Shown: positions 5,571 through 14,756, numbered from the stretch's first letter. The stretch is DNA of 15,122 bases from Lachnospiraceae bacterium (GCA_024690425.1 JAILCT010000111.1:1-15122); one strand, 5' to 3'. The notes: a model not told the origin generated them from the sequence alone. Made by a program: numbers and translations.

Positions 5571-7871
5571 ATGTTAAGGTTAGAAGATGGCGGTGTTTAT
5601 CTTATAGGCGGGGAAAAGATCATTCCCGATAAGGACAATGCCGGGGCTAAAGTGGCCGAGGCAGCCGGAAGGCAGGCAGATAAGGAAGAAGCAGTAAAGA
5701 ATACCATTGCCTACGGCATTTTAAAGGAGCATAATACCTCGGACAACATGGATAAGCTTAAGATAAGGTTTGATAAGCTTACATCCCATGACATCACTTT
5801 TGTCGGTATCATACAGACAGCGCGTGCTTCGGGCCTTGAGAAGTTCCCCATGCCCTATGTGCTCACGAACTGCCATAACTCCTTATGTGCAGTCGGCGGT
5901 ACGATAAATGAAGATGACCACATGTTTGGATTAAGCTGCGCCAAGAAATACGGCGGAGTATACGTTCCGCCTCATCAGGCGGTCATTCACCAGTTTGCCC
6001 GTGAGATGCTCGCAGGCTGCGGGAAGATGATCCTTGGATCCGATTCCCATACAAGATACGGAGCCCTGGGAACCATGGCAGTAGGTGAAGGAGGTCCCGA
6101 GCTTGTTAAGCAGCTCCTTTTAAGGACTTATGATATAGACAGGCCCGGTGTCGTTGCGGTATACCTTACGGGAGCTCCGAATCCCGGAGTAGGCCCACAG
6201 GACGTTGCCCTGGCCATAATAGGAGCTGTATTTAAGAACGGCTATGTCAAGAACAAGGTAATGGAATTCGTAGGTCCCGGCGTATCATCATTAAGCGCTG
6301 ACTTCAGGATAGGCGTTGATGTAATGACAACGGAGACCACATGTCTTTCATCCATCTGGAGGACCGATGAGCAGATAGAGGAATTCTACGAGATACATGG
6401 AAGGAAGGAAGAGTATAAGGAGCTTAATCCCGGTGATGTGGCTTATTACGACGGCCTTATCGAGATCGATTTATCGACGGTTAAGCCCATGATAGCAATG
6501 CCCTTCCATCCCAGCAATACATATACTATAGATGAGTTAAACGCTAACCTCCTTGATATCCTTGATGATGTTGAGAAGAAGGCACTTGTAAGCCTTGACG
6601 GCCAGGTTGAATACACACTTAAGAATAAGGTAAGGGACGGCAGGCTCTACGTCGACCAGGGAATAATCGCAGGCTGTGCGGGCGGCGGCTTTGAGAATAT
6701 ATGTGCCGCAGCAGACATCTTAAGCGGAGCCAGCATAGGATCCGATGAGTTCACATTAAGCGTATATCCGGCTTCGATGCCTGTTTATATGGAACTCATT
6801 AAGAACGGCTGTGCGGCTAAGATAATGGAGACCGGAGCAGTACTTAAGACAGCATTCTGCGGTCCCTGCTTCGGAGCAGGCGACACTCCGGCCAACAACG
6901 CCTTCTCTATAAGGCATTCAACCCGTAACTTCCCTAACCGTGAGGGATCAAAGCTCCAGAACGGCCAGATATCATCCGTTGCCCTCATGGATGCCCGCTC
7001 AATCGCTGCAACGGCAGCCAACAAGGGCTACCTTACTGGAGCTGACAGGTTTATCGAAGAGGGTATCCTTAAGAAATATAAGTATCATTTTGATAAGACA
7101 ATATACGAGAACCGTGTATTCGATTCAAAGGGTGTGGCAGATCCCGATGTGGAGATAAAGTTCGGTCCCAATATCAAGGACTGGCCGAAGATGAGTGCAT
7201 TACCGGAAAACCTGGTACTTCGGTGTGTATCCGAGATACATGATCCCGTTACCACAACGGATGAGCTCATCCCTTCGGGCGAGACATCTTCCTTCAGATC
7301 TAATCCCCTCGGACTTGCCGAGTTCACCTTATCAAGGAAGGATCCTAATTACGTGGGTCTTGCCAAGGAGATCAAGAAGGCAGAGGATGCAAGGATAAGC
7401 GGTGGACACCCCTGTGAAGCCAATGCGGACGTTAAGGGTGTCATGGACAATATCAAGAAGAAATTCCCCGATGCAGGCAGGGACAACACCGGCTTCGGAA
7501 GTACCATATTTGCGGTCAAGCCCGGTGACGGTTCGGCCCGTGAGCAGGCTGCATCCTGCCAGAAGGTGCTCGGAGGATGGGCCAATATAGCCAATGAATA
7601 TGCCACCAAGAGGTACCGTTCCAACCTCATTAACTGGGGAATGCTCCCCTTCCTAATCAAAGAAGGCGATCTTCCATTTAAGAATAAGGACTATCTCTTC
7701 TTCCCGGGTATCAAGAAGGCTGTGGAGGATAAGGCTGAAGAGATAAAGGGGTACGTTGTTGGTGATAACCTTAAGGAGTTCACAGTAAGGCTCGGCGATC
7801 TTACGGATGATGAGAGGGAGATAATACTTAAGGGCTGCCTGATCAACTATTACGCAGATAACAGAAAATGA
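5571..7871 (+). CDS. Aconitase-family hydratase, 766 aa
   Basis: This is a full-length aconitase-fold protein, probably a cytoplasmic [4Fe-4S] enzyme that isomerises citrate/aconitate or a related acid. The three expected cluster cysteines are present: Cys369 (AGCAGG) and Cys430/Cys433 (CGPCFG), matching Cys358/421/424 of mitochondrial aconitase. Other matches are DSHT at 158-161 followed by [12 protein letters not shown], Arg452 and Arg457 in [18 protein letters not shown] around 562-570, and the swivel domain from about 575. The catalytic serine loop, GSSREHA in classical aconitases, reads GSAREQA here (Ser655, Ala656, Arg657, Gln659). The first cysteine motif is also divergent: GCAGGG in place of the usual GSCTNS. 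It therefore belongs to a divergent branch, perhaps that of E. coli YbhJ, which has similar length. It starts 19 bases after queT with AGGAGG at 5560-5565 and is likely co-transcribed with it. Substrate is unproven. Confidence 0.85.
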   Translation: MLRLEDGGVYLIGGEKIIPDKDNAGAKVAEAAGRQADKEEAVKNTIAYGILKEHNTSDNMDKLKIRFDKLTSHDITFVGIIQTARASGLEKFPMPYVLTNCHNSLCAVGGTINEDDHMFGLSCAKKYGGVYVPPHQAVIHQFAREMLAGCGKMILGSDSHTRYGALGTMAVGEGGPELVKQLLLRTYDIDRPGVVAVYLTGAPNPGVGPQDVALAIIGAVFKNGYVKNKVMEFVGPGVSSLSADFRIGVDVMTTETTCLSSIWRTDEQIEEFYEIHGRKEEYKELNPGDVAYYDGLIEIDLSTVKPMIAMPFHPSNTYTIDELNANLLDILDDVEKKALVSLDGQVEYTLKNKVRDGRLYVDQGIIAGCAGGGFENICAAADILSGASIGSDEFTLSVYPASMPVYMELIKNGCAAKIMETGAVLKTAFCGPCFGAGDTPANNAFSIRHSTRNFPNREGSKLQNGQISSVALMDARSIAATAANKGYLTGADRFIEEGILKKYKYHFDKTIYENRVFDSKGVADPDVEIKFGPNIKDWPKMSALPENLVLRCVSEIHDPVTTTDELIPSGETSSFRSNPLGLAEFTLSRKDPNYVGLAKEIKKAEDARISGGHPCEANADVKGVMDNIKKKFPDAGRDNTGFGSTIFAVKPGDGSAREQAASCQKVLGGWANIANEYATKRYRSNLINWGMLPFLIKEGDLPFKNKDYLFFPGIKKAVEDKAEEIKGYVVGDNLKEFTVRLGDLTDDEREIILKGCLINYYADNRK

Positions 7872-7882
7872 TTTTTTCATGC

Positions 7883-7911
7883 TTGACTTATGTGTGAATG
7901 GATAGTATTCT
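7883..7911 (+). promoter_or_regulatory. Sigma-A-type promoter of metK
   Basis: TTGACT at 7883-7888 and TATTCT at 7906-7911 are separated by exactly 17 bases. Transcription would start near 7918, about 25 bases before the SAM riboswitch. The promoter begins 12 bases after the hydratase stop. I see no convincing terminator between them, only an AT-only GAAAA/TTTTC hairpin at 7864-7879. Confidence 0.75.
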
Positions 7912-7944
7912 TAATCTGATCTGAAAATCTAATATTGTTAAGAA

Positions 7945-8043
7945 TCTCTTATTCAGAGTGGTGGAGATACATAGGATCTGTGAAGCCACGGCAACCCCGT
8001 AAGGAAGGTGCCAACCTGAGCGAGCAATCGAGCAATAAGAGGA
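7945..8043 (+). ncRNA. SAM-I (S-box) riboswitch
   Basis: The closing stem P1 pairs CTCTTATT (7946-7953) with AATAAGAG (8034-8041). Between them are the conserved S-box elements AGAGTGGTGGAG (7955-7966), GTGAAGCCACGGCAACC (about 7980-7996) and GGTGCCAACCTGAGCGAGC (about 8008-8026). These form the S-adenosylmethionine pocket and kink-turn. Binding of SAM stabilises P1. Without SAM the 3' half of P1, ATAAGAGG (8035-8042), can pair with CCGCTTAT (8066-8073) inside the downstream terminator. Seven of the eight positions pair, with one A/G mismatch. SAM therefore turns metK off, as in the classical S-box mechanism. Confidence 0.95.
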
Positions 8044-8062
8044 TTTGATGAGGTTTAAGTCG

Positions 8063-8089
8063 GGTCCGCTTATCAAGCGGACCTTTTTT
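8063..8089 (+). terminator. Riboswitch-controlled intrinsic terminator before metK
   Basis: GGTCCGCTT (8063-8071) pairs perfectly with AAGCGGACC (8075-8083) over a 3-base loop, followed by six T residues (8084-8089). The 5' arm is shared with the predicted antiterminator of the S-box. The terminator lies 30 bases before the metK ATG. Confidence 0.93.
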
Positions 8090-8119
8090 AAGCTCTAAAG
8101 AGCGAAGAAAGGAGAACAG

Positions 8120-9301
8120 ATGGAGAAATATTTATTTACTTCGGAATCGGTAACGGAAGGCCATCCCGACAAGGTATGTGATGCCATATCCGATGCCATT
8201 CTTGATGCCTGCATGGCACAGGATCCAATGAGCCGTGTTGCATGTGAGACAGCATGCTGTACCGGTTTCGTGCTTATCACCGGCGAGATCACGACCAATG
8301 CCTATGTTGATATGCAGAAGGTTGTCCGTGATACGGTCAAGGAAATAGGTTATACCAAGAGTGAATACGGTTTTGACGGCAATACCTGTGCGGTACTGGT
8401 TGCGATCGATGAACAGTCGGCAGATATAGCTATGGGTGTTGACAAGGCTCTCGAGGCTAAGAAGGGTGATCTTAAGGATGATCTTGATACAGGTGCCGGC
8501 GACCAGGGTATGATGTTCGGTTTTGCCACCAACGAGACCGAGGAATACATGCCTTATCCCATCTCGCTTGCCCACAAGCTTGCCAAGAGGCTTACCGATG
8601 TGCGCAAGGACGGAACCCTTAAGTATTTAAGACCCGACGGTAAGAGCCAGGTATCGGTTGAGTACGATGAGAACGGCAAGCCCTTAAGGCTCGAGGCTGT
8701 TGTACTCTCAACCCAGCATGATGATGATGTTACCCAGGAGCAGATCCACGAGGATATAAAGAAGTACGTGTTTGATCCCGTGCTCCCCAAGGAACTCATA
8801 GATGACAAGACCAAGTTCTTCATTAATCCCACAGGCCGTTTCGTTATCGGAGGACCTCACGGTGATGCCGGTCTTACCGGACGTAAGATCATAGTTGATA
8901 CCTACGGCGGATATGCTCGTCACGGCGGCGGAGCCTTCTCCGGTAAGGACTGCACCAAGGTTGACCGTTCGGCAGCTTATGCAGCAAGATATGTTGCCAA
9001 GAATATCGTGGCAGCAGGTCTTGCAGACAAGTGTGAGATCCAGCTCTCATATGCTATCGGCGTAGCTCAGCCCACATCCATCATGATCGATACCTTCGGC
9101 ACAGGCAAGCTTTCGGATGACAGGCTTGTTGAGATCGTAAGGGAGAACTTCGACCTTCGTCCCGCAGGCATTATCAAGATGCTTGACTTAAGGAGGCCCA
9201 TCTACAAGCAGACGGCTGCTTACGGACACTTCGGCCGCAATGATCTTGACCTTCCCTGGGAGGCTCTTAACAAGGTAGACGACCTTAAGAAGTACTTATA
9301 G
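8120..9301 (+). CDS. metK: S-adenosylmethionine synthetase
   Basis: MetK makes S-adenosylmethionine from ATP and methionine in the cytoplasm. At 393 residues it is the usual length. Visible signatures are the N-terminal [15 protein letters not shown] with His15 and Asp17, the first family signature [10 protein letters not shown] (125-134), and the phosphate-loop signature GGGAFSGKD (269-277). [10 protein letters not shown] and the C-terminal [19 protein letters not shown] are also characteristic. The ATG follows AAAGGAG with normal spacing. Expression is under SAM feedback through the S-box leader directly upstream. The gene is followed by a hairpin terminator and so forms its own transcription unit. 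Confidence 0.98.
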   Translation: MEKYLFTSESVTEGHPDKVCDAISDAILDACMAQDPMSRVACETACCTGFVLITGEITTNAYVDMQKVVRDTVKEIGYTKSEYGFDGNTCAVLVAIDEQSADIAMGVDKALEAKKGDLKDDLDTGAGDQGMMFGFATNETEEYMPYPISLAHKLAKRLTDVRKDGTLKYLRPDGKSQVSVEYDENGKPLRLEAVVLSTQHDDDVTQEQIHEDIKKYVFDPVLPKELIDDKTKFFINPTGRFVIGGPHGDAGLTGRKIIVDTYGGYARHGGGAFSGKDCTKVDRSAAYAARYVAKNIVAAGLADKCEIQLSYAIGVAQPTSIMIDTFGTGKLSDDRLVEIVRENFDLRPAGIIKMLDLRRPIYKQTAAYGHFGRNDLDLPWEALNKVDDLKKYL

Positions 9302-9344
9302 GTATAATCACGACTTAACAAATCATGATTAAACATTTTGAAGA

Positions 9345-9376
9345 GAAGCGTTCTGCGAAAAGGCAGGACGCTTCTT
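9345..9376 (+). terminator. Hairpin terminator after metK
   Basis: GAAGCGTTCTGC (9345-9356) pairs with GCAGGACGCTTC (9363-9374) over a 6-base loop. This gives 12 bp including one G-U pair. The following T tract is short and broken (TTATGCTTT), so the terminator may be weaker than its stem suggests. It lies 43 bases after the metK stop. Confidence 0.8.
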
Positions 9377-9411
9377 ATGCTTTGCAGCTATTCAGAACAA
9401 CATACAATTTT

Positions 9412-9454
9412 TAAAATATCCGGCGTCAAGCTTGCTTGTGAGAAGGATATTTTA
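9412..9454. repeat. Perfect 10-bp inverted repeat in the dnaE promoter region
   Basis: TAAAATATCC (9412-9421) and GGATATTTTA (9445-9454) are exact reverse complements separated by 23 bases. The symmetry extends a few bases further outward with one mismatch. The spacer contains the 8-bp palindrome CAAGCTTG (9427-9434). The repeat brackets the predicted -35 and touches the -10 of dnaE, so it could be a regulator site or a transcribed hairpin. Confidence 0.5.
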
Positions 9455-9460
9455 TAAAAT
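9432..9460 (+). promoter_or_regulatory. Possible promoter of the dnaE operon
   Basis: TTGCTT at 9432-9437 and TAAAAT at 9455-9460 are separated by exactly 17 bases. A transcript would begin near 9467, about 36 bases before the dnaE ATG at 9503. The surrounding sequence is very AT-rich, so the exact -10 is uncertain. Confidence 0.45.
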
Positions 9461-9502
9461 TATATATTGGATGAATCCAAAACAGCGAAATCGGAGAAGC
9501 TT

Positions 9503-12500
9503 ATGTCATTCGTACATCTGCACACCCATACGGAGTACTCACTCCTTGACGGGTCCAATAAAATAAAAGAATACGTAGCAAGGGTTAAGGAGCTCAATAT
9601 GAATGCCGCGGCTATAACGGACCACGGTGTGATGTATGGTGTCATTGACTTCTACAGGGCTGCAAGGGAAGCAGGTATCAAGCCGATAATCGGCTGTGAG
9701 GTTTATGTGGCTCCCGGAAGCAGGTTTGATAAGGAAGCAAGTCCGGGAGAGGACAGATATCATCATCTTATCCTCCTGGCTGAAAATAACACAGGTTATT
9801 CCAATCTCTGTAAAATAGTAAGCCGTGGTTTTACCGAGGGATTCTACTACAGGCCGAGGGTAGACATGGAAGTTCTTAAGGAATTCCATGAAGGGATCAT
9901 ATGCTCTTCAGCCTGCCTTGCCGGTGAAGTCCAGAGGCTCCTTGCCAAGGGCATGTACGACGAGGCTAAGGAGGCAGCCCTTAGGCACCTTGAGATCTTC
10001 GGAGAAGGCAATTACTTCCTTGAGCTCCAGGATCACGGCATTCCCGAACAGAAGAATGTAAATACCGACCTTCTCCGCATGAGCAGGGAACTGAACATAC
10101 CTCTTATAGCCACCAACGATGTCCATTATACTTATGCAGAGGATGCGGTAAGCCATGATGTCCTTCTGTGTATCCAGACAGGCAAGAAGGTTCAGGATGA
10201 GGACAGGCTCCGCTATGAGGGCGGTCAGTTCTATGTAAAGTCGGAAGATGAGATGAAGGCCATCTTCCCCTATGCCCTTGAGGCCCTTGAGAATACCCAG
10301 AAGATTGCAGACAGGTGCAATGTAGAGATAGAATTCGGTTCCTATAAGCTCCCTCATTTTGATATACCTGAAGGTTATACATCATATGAGTATTTAAGGG
10401 AGCTTTGTTTTAAGGGACTTGCGGAGAGGTACCCCGGACAGGAAGAAGAGCTTAAGGACAGGCTCGAATACGAGCTTGATACCATAAATACCATGGGTTT
10501 TGTAGATTACTTCCTAATAGTATGGGATTTTATCAATTACGCTAAGACCCATGATGTTGCGGTGGGGCCGGGCCGTGGATCAGCTGCGGGATCGATCGTA
10601 TCCTACTGTCTTAAAATAACAGATGTAGAGCCAATAAGATATAACCTTCTCTTTGAGCGTTTCCTTAATCCTGAGCGTGTGACCATGCCGGATATAGATA
10701 TTGACTTTGAACCGGAAGGGCGTCAGAAGGTCATAGATTATGTTGTCAGAAAATACGGCAAGGAGAAAGTGGTTCAGATAGTCACCTTCGGTACCATGGG
10801 CGCCAAGGGAGTCATAAGGGACGTGGGAAGGGCGATGGATCTGCCCTATTCCTACTGCGATTCACTGGCCAAGCAGGTGCCGGATGAACTTAACATCACC
10901 CTTCAAAAGGCCCTTGATTACGGACAGGACCTTAAGAAGACCTACGACGAGGATGAAGAAGCCCGTAACCTTATCGATATGTGTATGAGGCTTGAGGGGC
11001 TTCCGAGGAACACATCCATGCATGCAGCCGGTGTCGTTATATGTCCGGAGGCGGCGGATGAATACGTTCCGTTGTCAAGGGGAGCCGACGGAACGGTAAC
11101 GACCCAGTACGTCATGACAACCCTTGAGGAGCTGGGCCTTCTTAAGATGGACTTCCTTGGCCTTCGGAACCTTCAGGTCATAAAGGAGGCTTCAAGGCTT
11201 GCACAGGAGAGTAGCGGCAGGGTTATAGACATGGCTTCCATCGACTATAACGATGAGGAAGTGTTCGACTATATAGGAACCGGTAAGACCGACGGTATAT
11301 TCCAGCTCGAGAGCGGCGGCATGAAGTCCTTCATGAAGGAATTAAAGCCCAAGTCCATGGAGGACATAATAGCCGGAATATCCCTCTACAGGCCGGGTCC
11401 CATGGATTTCATCCCCCAGTACATAAAGGGCAAGAATGCAACTGACACCATAACTTATGATTGCCCCCAGCTTGAACCCATACTCAAGCCCACCTACGGC
11501 TGTATAGTATACCAGGAGCAGGTTATGCAGATAGTGCGTGATCTTGGAGGCTATACCCTCGGCAGGTCCGATCTTGTAAGACGTGCCATGAGCAAGAAGA
11601 AGCAGTCGGTCATGGAGAAGGAAAGGAAGAACTTCGTATACGGCAATGAGGAAGAAGGGGTTCCCGGCTGTGTATCGAAAGGGATAAGCGAGTCGGTTGC
11701 CAACCACATCTATGATGAGATGATGGATTTCGCCAAGTATGCCTTTAATAAATCCCATGCGGCAGCCTATGCTGTTGTAGCCTACCAGACAGCCTGGCTT
11801 AAGCACTACTATCCTGTCGAGTTCATGGCAGCCCTTATGACTTCCGTTATTGATAACTTCAATAAGGTTTCCTTCTATATATATACATGCAGGTCCATGG
11901 GGATAAGGATCCTGCCGCCGGATATCAATGAAGGAGTGGCGGGCTTCTCGGTATCGGGAAATGATATAAGGTACGGACTTGCCTCCATCAAGGGAGTGGG
12001 CTGGCCTGTTATCGAGGGAATGGTTAAAGAGAGAAGTGCAAACGGTCCCTTCAAGAGCCTTAAGGACTTTATCTACCGTCTTTCGGGCGACCTTAACAAG
12101 AGGATAATAGAGAACTTCATAAAGGCAGGTGCCATGGATACACTGCCGGGTACCCGTAAGCAGAAGATGGCCGTATATTCACAGATCATGGACTCCGTCA
12201 CGAGCGAGAAGAAGAGCGGATACGAAGGCCAGATGACCCTGTTTGATATAATCCCGGATGAAGCCAAGGAAGACTATGAGCTTAAGATGCCCAATATAGG
12301 TGAATTCGACAAGGATGAACTGCTTGCCGCCGAGAAGGAGATACTTGGCATATATGTCAGCGGGCATCCTCTTGATGAATATGAAGCCATGTGGCGTAAG
12401 AACGTTACCAATACGACGATTGATTTTGCCTATGATGAGGAGACCAAGTCAGTCAGGGTTGAAGATAATGCAAGAGTCACGGTTGGCGGGGTTATTGAGA

Positions 12501-12949
12501 CAGCCACGATAAAGTATACCAAGACAGGTAAGAAAATGGCCTTTTTAAGTCTTGAAGACCTGTTAGGTACCGTTGAAGTCATCGTGTGGCCGAATGACTA
12601 TGAGAAAAACAGCGACTGCCTTAAGGAAGAAGGCAAGGTGTTCATAAAGGGAAGGGCCTCCGTGGAAGAAGAGAAAGACGCCAAGGTGATATGCGACCAG
12701 GTGATACCCTTTGAGAAGATGCCCAGGAAGCTGTGGATAAGGATAAAGACCAAAGAGGAATTCACAAAGAGGCAGGATGACCTATATAAGGCGATCGAAG
12801 AGTCGGACGGTCATGATATTGTGGTAATATATATAGAAGAAACAAAACAGAAGAAGGAGCTTACCGGCCGGTACAGTGTACATGCGGATGAAATGCTCAC
12901 GGGTAAGCTTGAAGGTATTTTCGGGGAAGGTAATGTTAAGGTTGTCTGA
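9503..12949 (+). CDS. dnaE: DNA polymerase III alpha subunit, DnaE type
   Basis: This is a 1148-residue C-family replicative DNA polymerase. I chose the ATG at 9503 because GGAG lies 6 bases upstream and the family begins with FVHLHxHTEYSLLDG; an in-frame TTG at 9467 would add 12 unconserved residues. An N-terminal PHP domain (about 1-270) keeps its metal ligands (His5, His7, His9). The palm carries PDIDIDF with Asp397, Asp399 and Asp401, and the third carboxylate Asp550 in KMDFLG. GPGRGSAAGS, SMHAAGVVI and YRPGPMDFIP are also typical. A helix-hairpin-helix region (ASIKGVGW, about 826-833) and an OB-fold near 990-1070 complete it. There is no DnaQ-like exonuclease insert, so it is not PolC. 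In Firmicutes that use PolC for elongation, DnaE extends primers. It is followed by pfkA, a pairing common in clostridia. Confidence 0.97.
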   Translation: MSFVHLHTHTEYSLLDGSNKIKEYVARVKELNMNAAAITDHGVMYGVIDFYRAAREAGIKPIIGCEVYVAPGSRFDKEASPGEDRYHHLILLAENNTGYSNLCKIVSRGFTEGFYYRPRVDMEVLKEFHEGIICSSACLAGEVQRLLAKGMYDEAKEAALRHLEIFGEGNYFLELQDHGIPEQKNVNTDLLRMSRELNIPLIATNDVHYTYAEDAVSHDVLLCIQTGKKVQDEDRLRYEGGQFYVKSEDEMKAIFPYALEALENTQKIADRCNVEIEFGSYKLPHFDIPEGYTSYEYLRELCFKGLAERYPGQEEELKDRLEYELDTINTMGFVDYFLIVWDFINYAKTHDVAVGPGRGSAAGSIVSYCLKITDVEPIRYNLLFERFLNPERVTMPDIDIDFEPEGRQKVIDYVVRKYGKEKVVQIVTFGTMGAKGVIRDVGRAMDLPYSYCDSLAKQVPDELNITLQKALDYGQDLKKTYDEDEEARNLIDMCMRLEGLPRNTSMHAAGVVICPEAADEYVPLSRGADGTVTTQYVMTTLEELGLLKMDFLGLRNLQVIKEASRLAQESSGRVIDMASIDYNDEEVFDYIGTGKTDGIFQLESGGMKSFMKELKPKSMEDIIAGISLYRPGPMDFIPQYIKGKNATDTITYDCPQLEPILKPTYGCIVYQEQVMQIVRDLGGYTLGRSDLVRRAMSKKKQSVMEKERKNFVYGNEEEGVPGCVSKGISESVANHIYDEMMDFAKYAFNKSHAAAYAVVAYQTAWLKHYYPVEFMAALMTSVIDNFNKVSFYIYTCRSMGIRILPPDINEGVAGFSVSGNDIRYGLASIKGVGWPVIEGMVKERSANGPFKSLKDFIYRLSGDLNKRIIENFIKAGAMDTLPGTRKQKMAVYSQIMDSVTSEKKSGYEGQMTLFDIIPDEAKEDYELKMPNIGEFDKDELLAAEKEILGIYVSGHPLDEYEAMWRKNVTNTTIDFAYDEETKSVRVEDNARVTVGGVIETATIKYTKTGKKMAFLSLEDLLGTVEVIVWPNDYEKNSDCLKEEGKVFIKGRASVEEEKDAKVICDQVIPFEKMPRKLWIRIKTKEEFTKRQDDLYKAIEESDGHDIVVIYIEETKQKKELTGRYSVHADEMLTGKLEGIFGEGNVKVV

Positions 12950-13002
12950 AAGGGGCAAATGAAGTAATATAGTTGATAAGGGTACTTTAGGAGGGAATGC
13001 TT

Positions 13003-13977
13003 ATGGCTAAAGAGATAAAAACTGTAGGAGTACTTACGAGCGGAGGCGATGCTCCCGGCATGAATGCAGCCATAAGGGCTGTTGTTCGCAGGTCGATCGC
13101 GAGCGGTAAGAAGGTTATAGGGATCCAGAAGGGTTATCAGGGCCTTCTTAATGAAGAACTGAATGAGATGACTCCAAGGGATGTATCCGATATAATCCAG
13201 AAGGGCGGTACGATACTCCGTACGGCAAGATGCGAGGAATTCAAGACCGAGGAAGGTCAGAAGAAGGGTGCTGAGATATGCCATAAATACGGTATTGACG
13301 GTCTTGTGGTAATAGGCGGTGACGGCTCATACAGGGGAGCCCAGGCCCTTGCTGCTCACGGGATCAATACAATAGGGATTCCCGGGACCATCGACCTCGA
13401 CATAGCGTGTACCGATTATACGATAGGCTTTGATACCGCAGTCAATACCGCGATGGAAGCCATCGATAAGGTAAGGGATACATCATCCTCTCACGAGAGG
13501 TGTTCGATAATAGAAGTAATGGGAAGAAATGCAGGTTATATAGCCCTCTGGTGCGGTGTCGCATCGGGTGCTGAGGACATCCTTCTTCCCGAGAAGTACC
13601 AGTACAAGGAACAGGAGATAATCAACAATATCATAAACAACCGTAAGAAGGGAAAGACCCATCACCTTATAATAAATGCCGAGGGTATCGGCCATTCTAC
13701 GTCCATGGCAAGAAGGATCGAGGCGGCAACGGGCGTTGAGACAAGGGCAACGATCTTAGGATACATGCAGCGAGGCGGTTCACCTACCTGTAAGGACAGG
13801 TATTATGCTTCCATGATGGGTGCCTATGCGGCTGATCTTCTGTGTGCGGGCAAGACCAACAGGGTAGTGGGGTATAAGCACGGCCAGTATTGTGACTTTG
13901 ACATTGATGAGGCACTGGCAATGCAGAAGGACATCCCGGAGTACGAATACGAGGTAACCAAGTCACTGAGCATCTAG
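13003..13977 (+). CDS. pfkA: ATP-dependent 6-phosphofructokinase
   Basis: PfkA phosphorylates fructose 6-phosphate to fructose 1,6-bisphosphate, the committed glycolytic step. I place the start at the ATG at 13003 (324 residues), because AGGAGG at 12989-12994 is then 8 bases away; the ATG at 12997 is only 2 bases from it. Motifs: VLTSGGDAPGMN at the N-terminus, Arg76 for ATP, GGDGS at 105-109 with Gly108 indicating ATP rather than pyrophosphate as donor, and the catalytic PGTIDLD at 127-133 with Asp131 and Asp133. TSSSHER (160-166), EVMGR and the RGGSP segment near the C-terminal third also match. The residue between the two catalytic-loop aspartates is Leu132, where E. coli and Bacillus have Asn. 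The gene lies 53 bases after dnaE and directly before the methyltransferase. Confidence 0.96.
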   Translation: MAKEIKTVGVLTSGGDAPGMNAAIRAVVRRSIASGKKVIGIQKGYQGLLNEELNEMTPRDVSDIIQKGGTILRTARCEEFKTEEGQKKGAEICHKYGIDGLVVIGGDGSYRGAQALAAHGINTIGIPGTIDLDIACTDYTIGFDTAVNTAMEAIDKVRDTSSSHERCSIIEVMGRNAGYIALWCGVASGAEDILLPEKYQYKEQEIINNIINNRKKGKTHHLIINAEGIGHSTSMARRIEAATGVETRATILGYMQRGGSPTCKDRYYASMMGAYAADLLCAGKTNRVVGYKHGQYCDFDIDEALAMQKDIPEYEYEVTKSLSI

Positions 13978-13979
13978 CA

Positions 13980-14756
13980 ATGATAACAAGTACATCCAAC
14001 AACAAGATAAAGAACATAATAAAGTTATGTACAAGCAGTAAGGCGCGGCGTGAGCAGAATGCATTCGTAGCAGAAGGCGTTAAGATGTTCATAGAGGCGC
14101 CTTTGGCACGTATAAAAGAGGTCTTTGTAAGTGAGGACCTTGCCGGCAGGCTGGGAGATGAATGCTTAAAAAAGCTGGGGGAAACGGGATATGAGACCGT
14201 GAGCAGCCAGGTATTTGCAAAGATATCGGATACCGTGACGCCCCAGGGGATACTGTGCGTCATCGAAATGGATAAACAGGACCTTAAGGAAGTGATCGAT
14301 GATCATAAGGACAGCAGGTTCAAAGTGCTCATCGTTGAGAACATAAGGGATCCGGGGAACTTAGGTACCATGATAAGGACCATGGAGGCGGCAGGATGTA
14401 ATCTTATGCTTGCAAGCCTGGGGACAGTAGATGTATATAATCCCAAGGTCATAAGGTCGACGATGGGATCGGTATACAGGATCCCAGTGATCTACTCAGA
14501 TGATCTTATAAGGGACTTAAATATCCTCAAGGGATCCGGTGTCAGGCTGTATGCGGCCCATCTCAAGGGAAGGTCGTTTTATAATGAGGTAAAATACACC
14601 GACAGGACAGGGATTCTTATCGGGAATGAAGCCGTAGGATTAAGCGAAGATGTCAGTGCTGCCGCGGATGAGCTTGTAAAGATACCGATGCAGGGACAGG
14701 TAGAGTCACTTAACGCGGCGGTCGCTGCAGCACTGCTGATGTTTGAATTATCATAA
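13980..14756 (+). CDS. SpoU/TrmH-family RNA 2'-O-methyltransferase
   Basis: This 258-residue SPOUT-class enzyme uses SAM to methylate ribose 2'-O in rRNA or tRNA. The N-terminal 100 residues form the small substrate-binding domain (QNAFVAEG near residue 30). The C-terminal knotted domain has all three family motifs: motif 1 ENIRDPGNLGTMIRT (120-134, with Asn121 and Arg133), motif 2 LIGNEAVGLS (213-222), and motif 3 IPMQGQVESLNAAVAAA (235-251, with Asn245). It looks closer to RlmB/YsgA-like proteins than to the shorter TrmL or TrmH. The target nucleotide cannot be read from sequence. The ATG starts two bases after the pfkA stop and has no clear Shine-Dalgarno, so translation is probably coupled to pfkA. 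Confidence 0.92.
   Translation: MITSTSNNKIKNIIKLCTSSKARREQNAFVAEGVKMFIEAPLARIKEVFVSEDLAGRLGDECLKKLGETGYETVSSQVFAKISDTVTPQGILCVIEMDKQDLKEVIDDHKDSRFKVLIVENIRDPGNLGTMIRTMEAAGCNLMLASLGTVDVYNPKVIRSTMGSVYRIPVIYSDDLIRDLNILKGSGVRLYAAHLKGRSFYNEVKYTDRTGILIGNEAVGLSEDVSAAADELVKIPMQGQVESLNAAVAAALLMFELS

Noticed and set aside
7864..7879. Hairpin GAAAA/TTTTC with T run as terminator of the hydratase operon
   Set aside because: The stem has a single G-C pair and is too weak to call; any read-through would meet the S-box terminator.
9467..9502. TTG start giving a 12-residue longer DnaE
   Set aside because: The extension is not part of the family N-terminus, and the ATG at 9503 has a properly spaced GGAG.
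9908..10357. Minus-strand open frame of 149 codons inside dnaE
   Set aside because: It is fully antisense to conserved DnaE coding sequence; no motif or start signal supports it.
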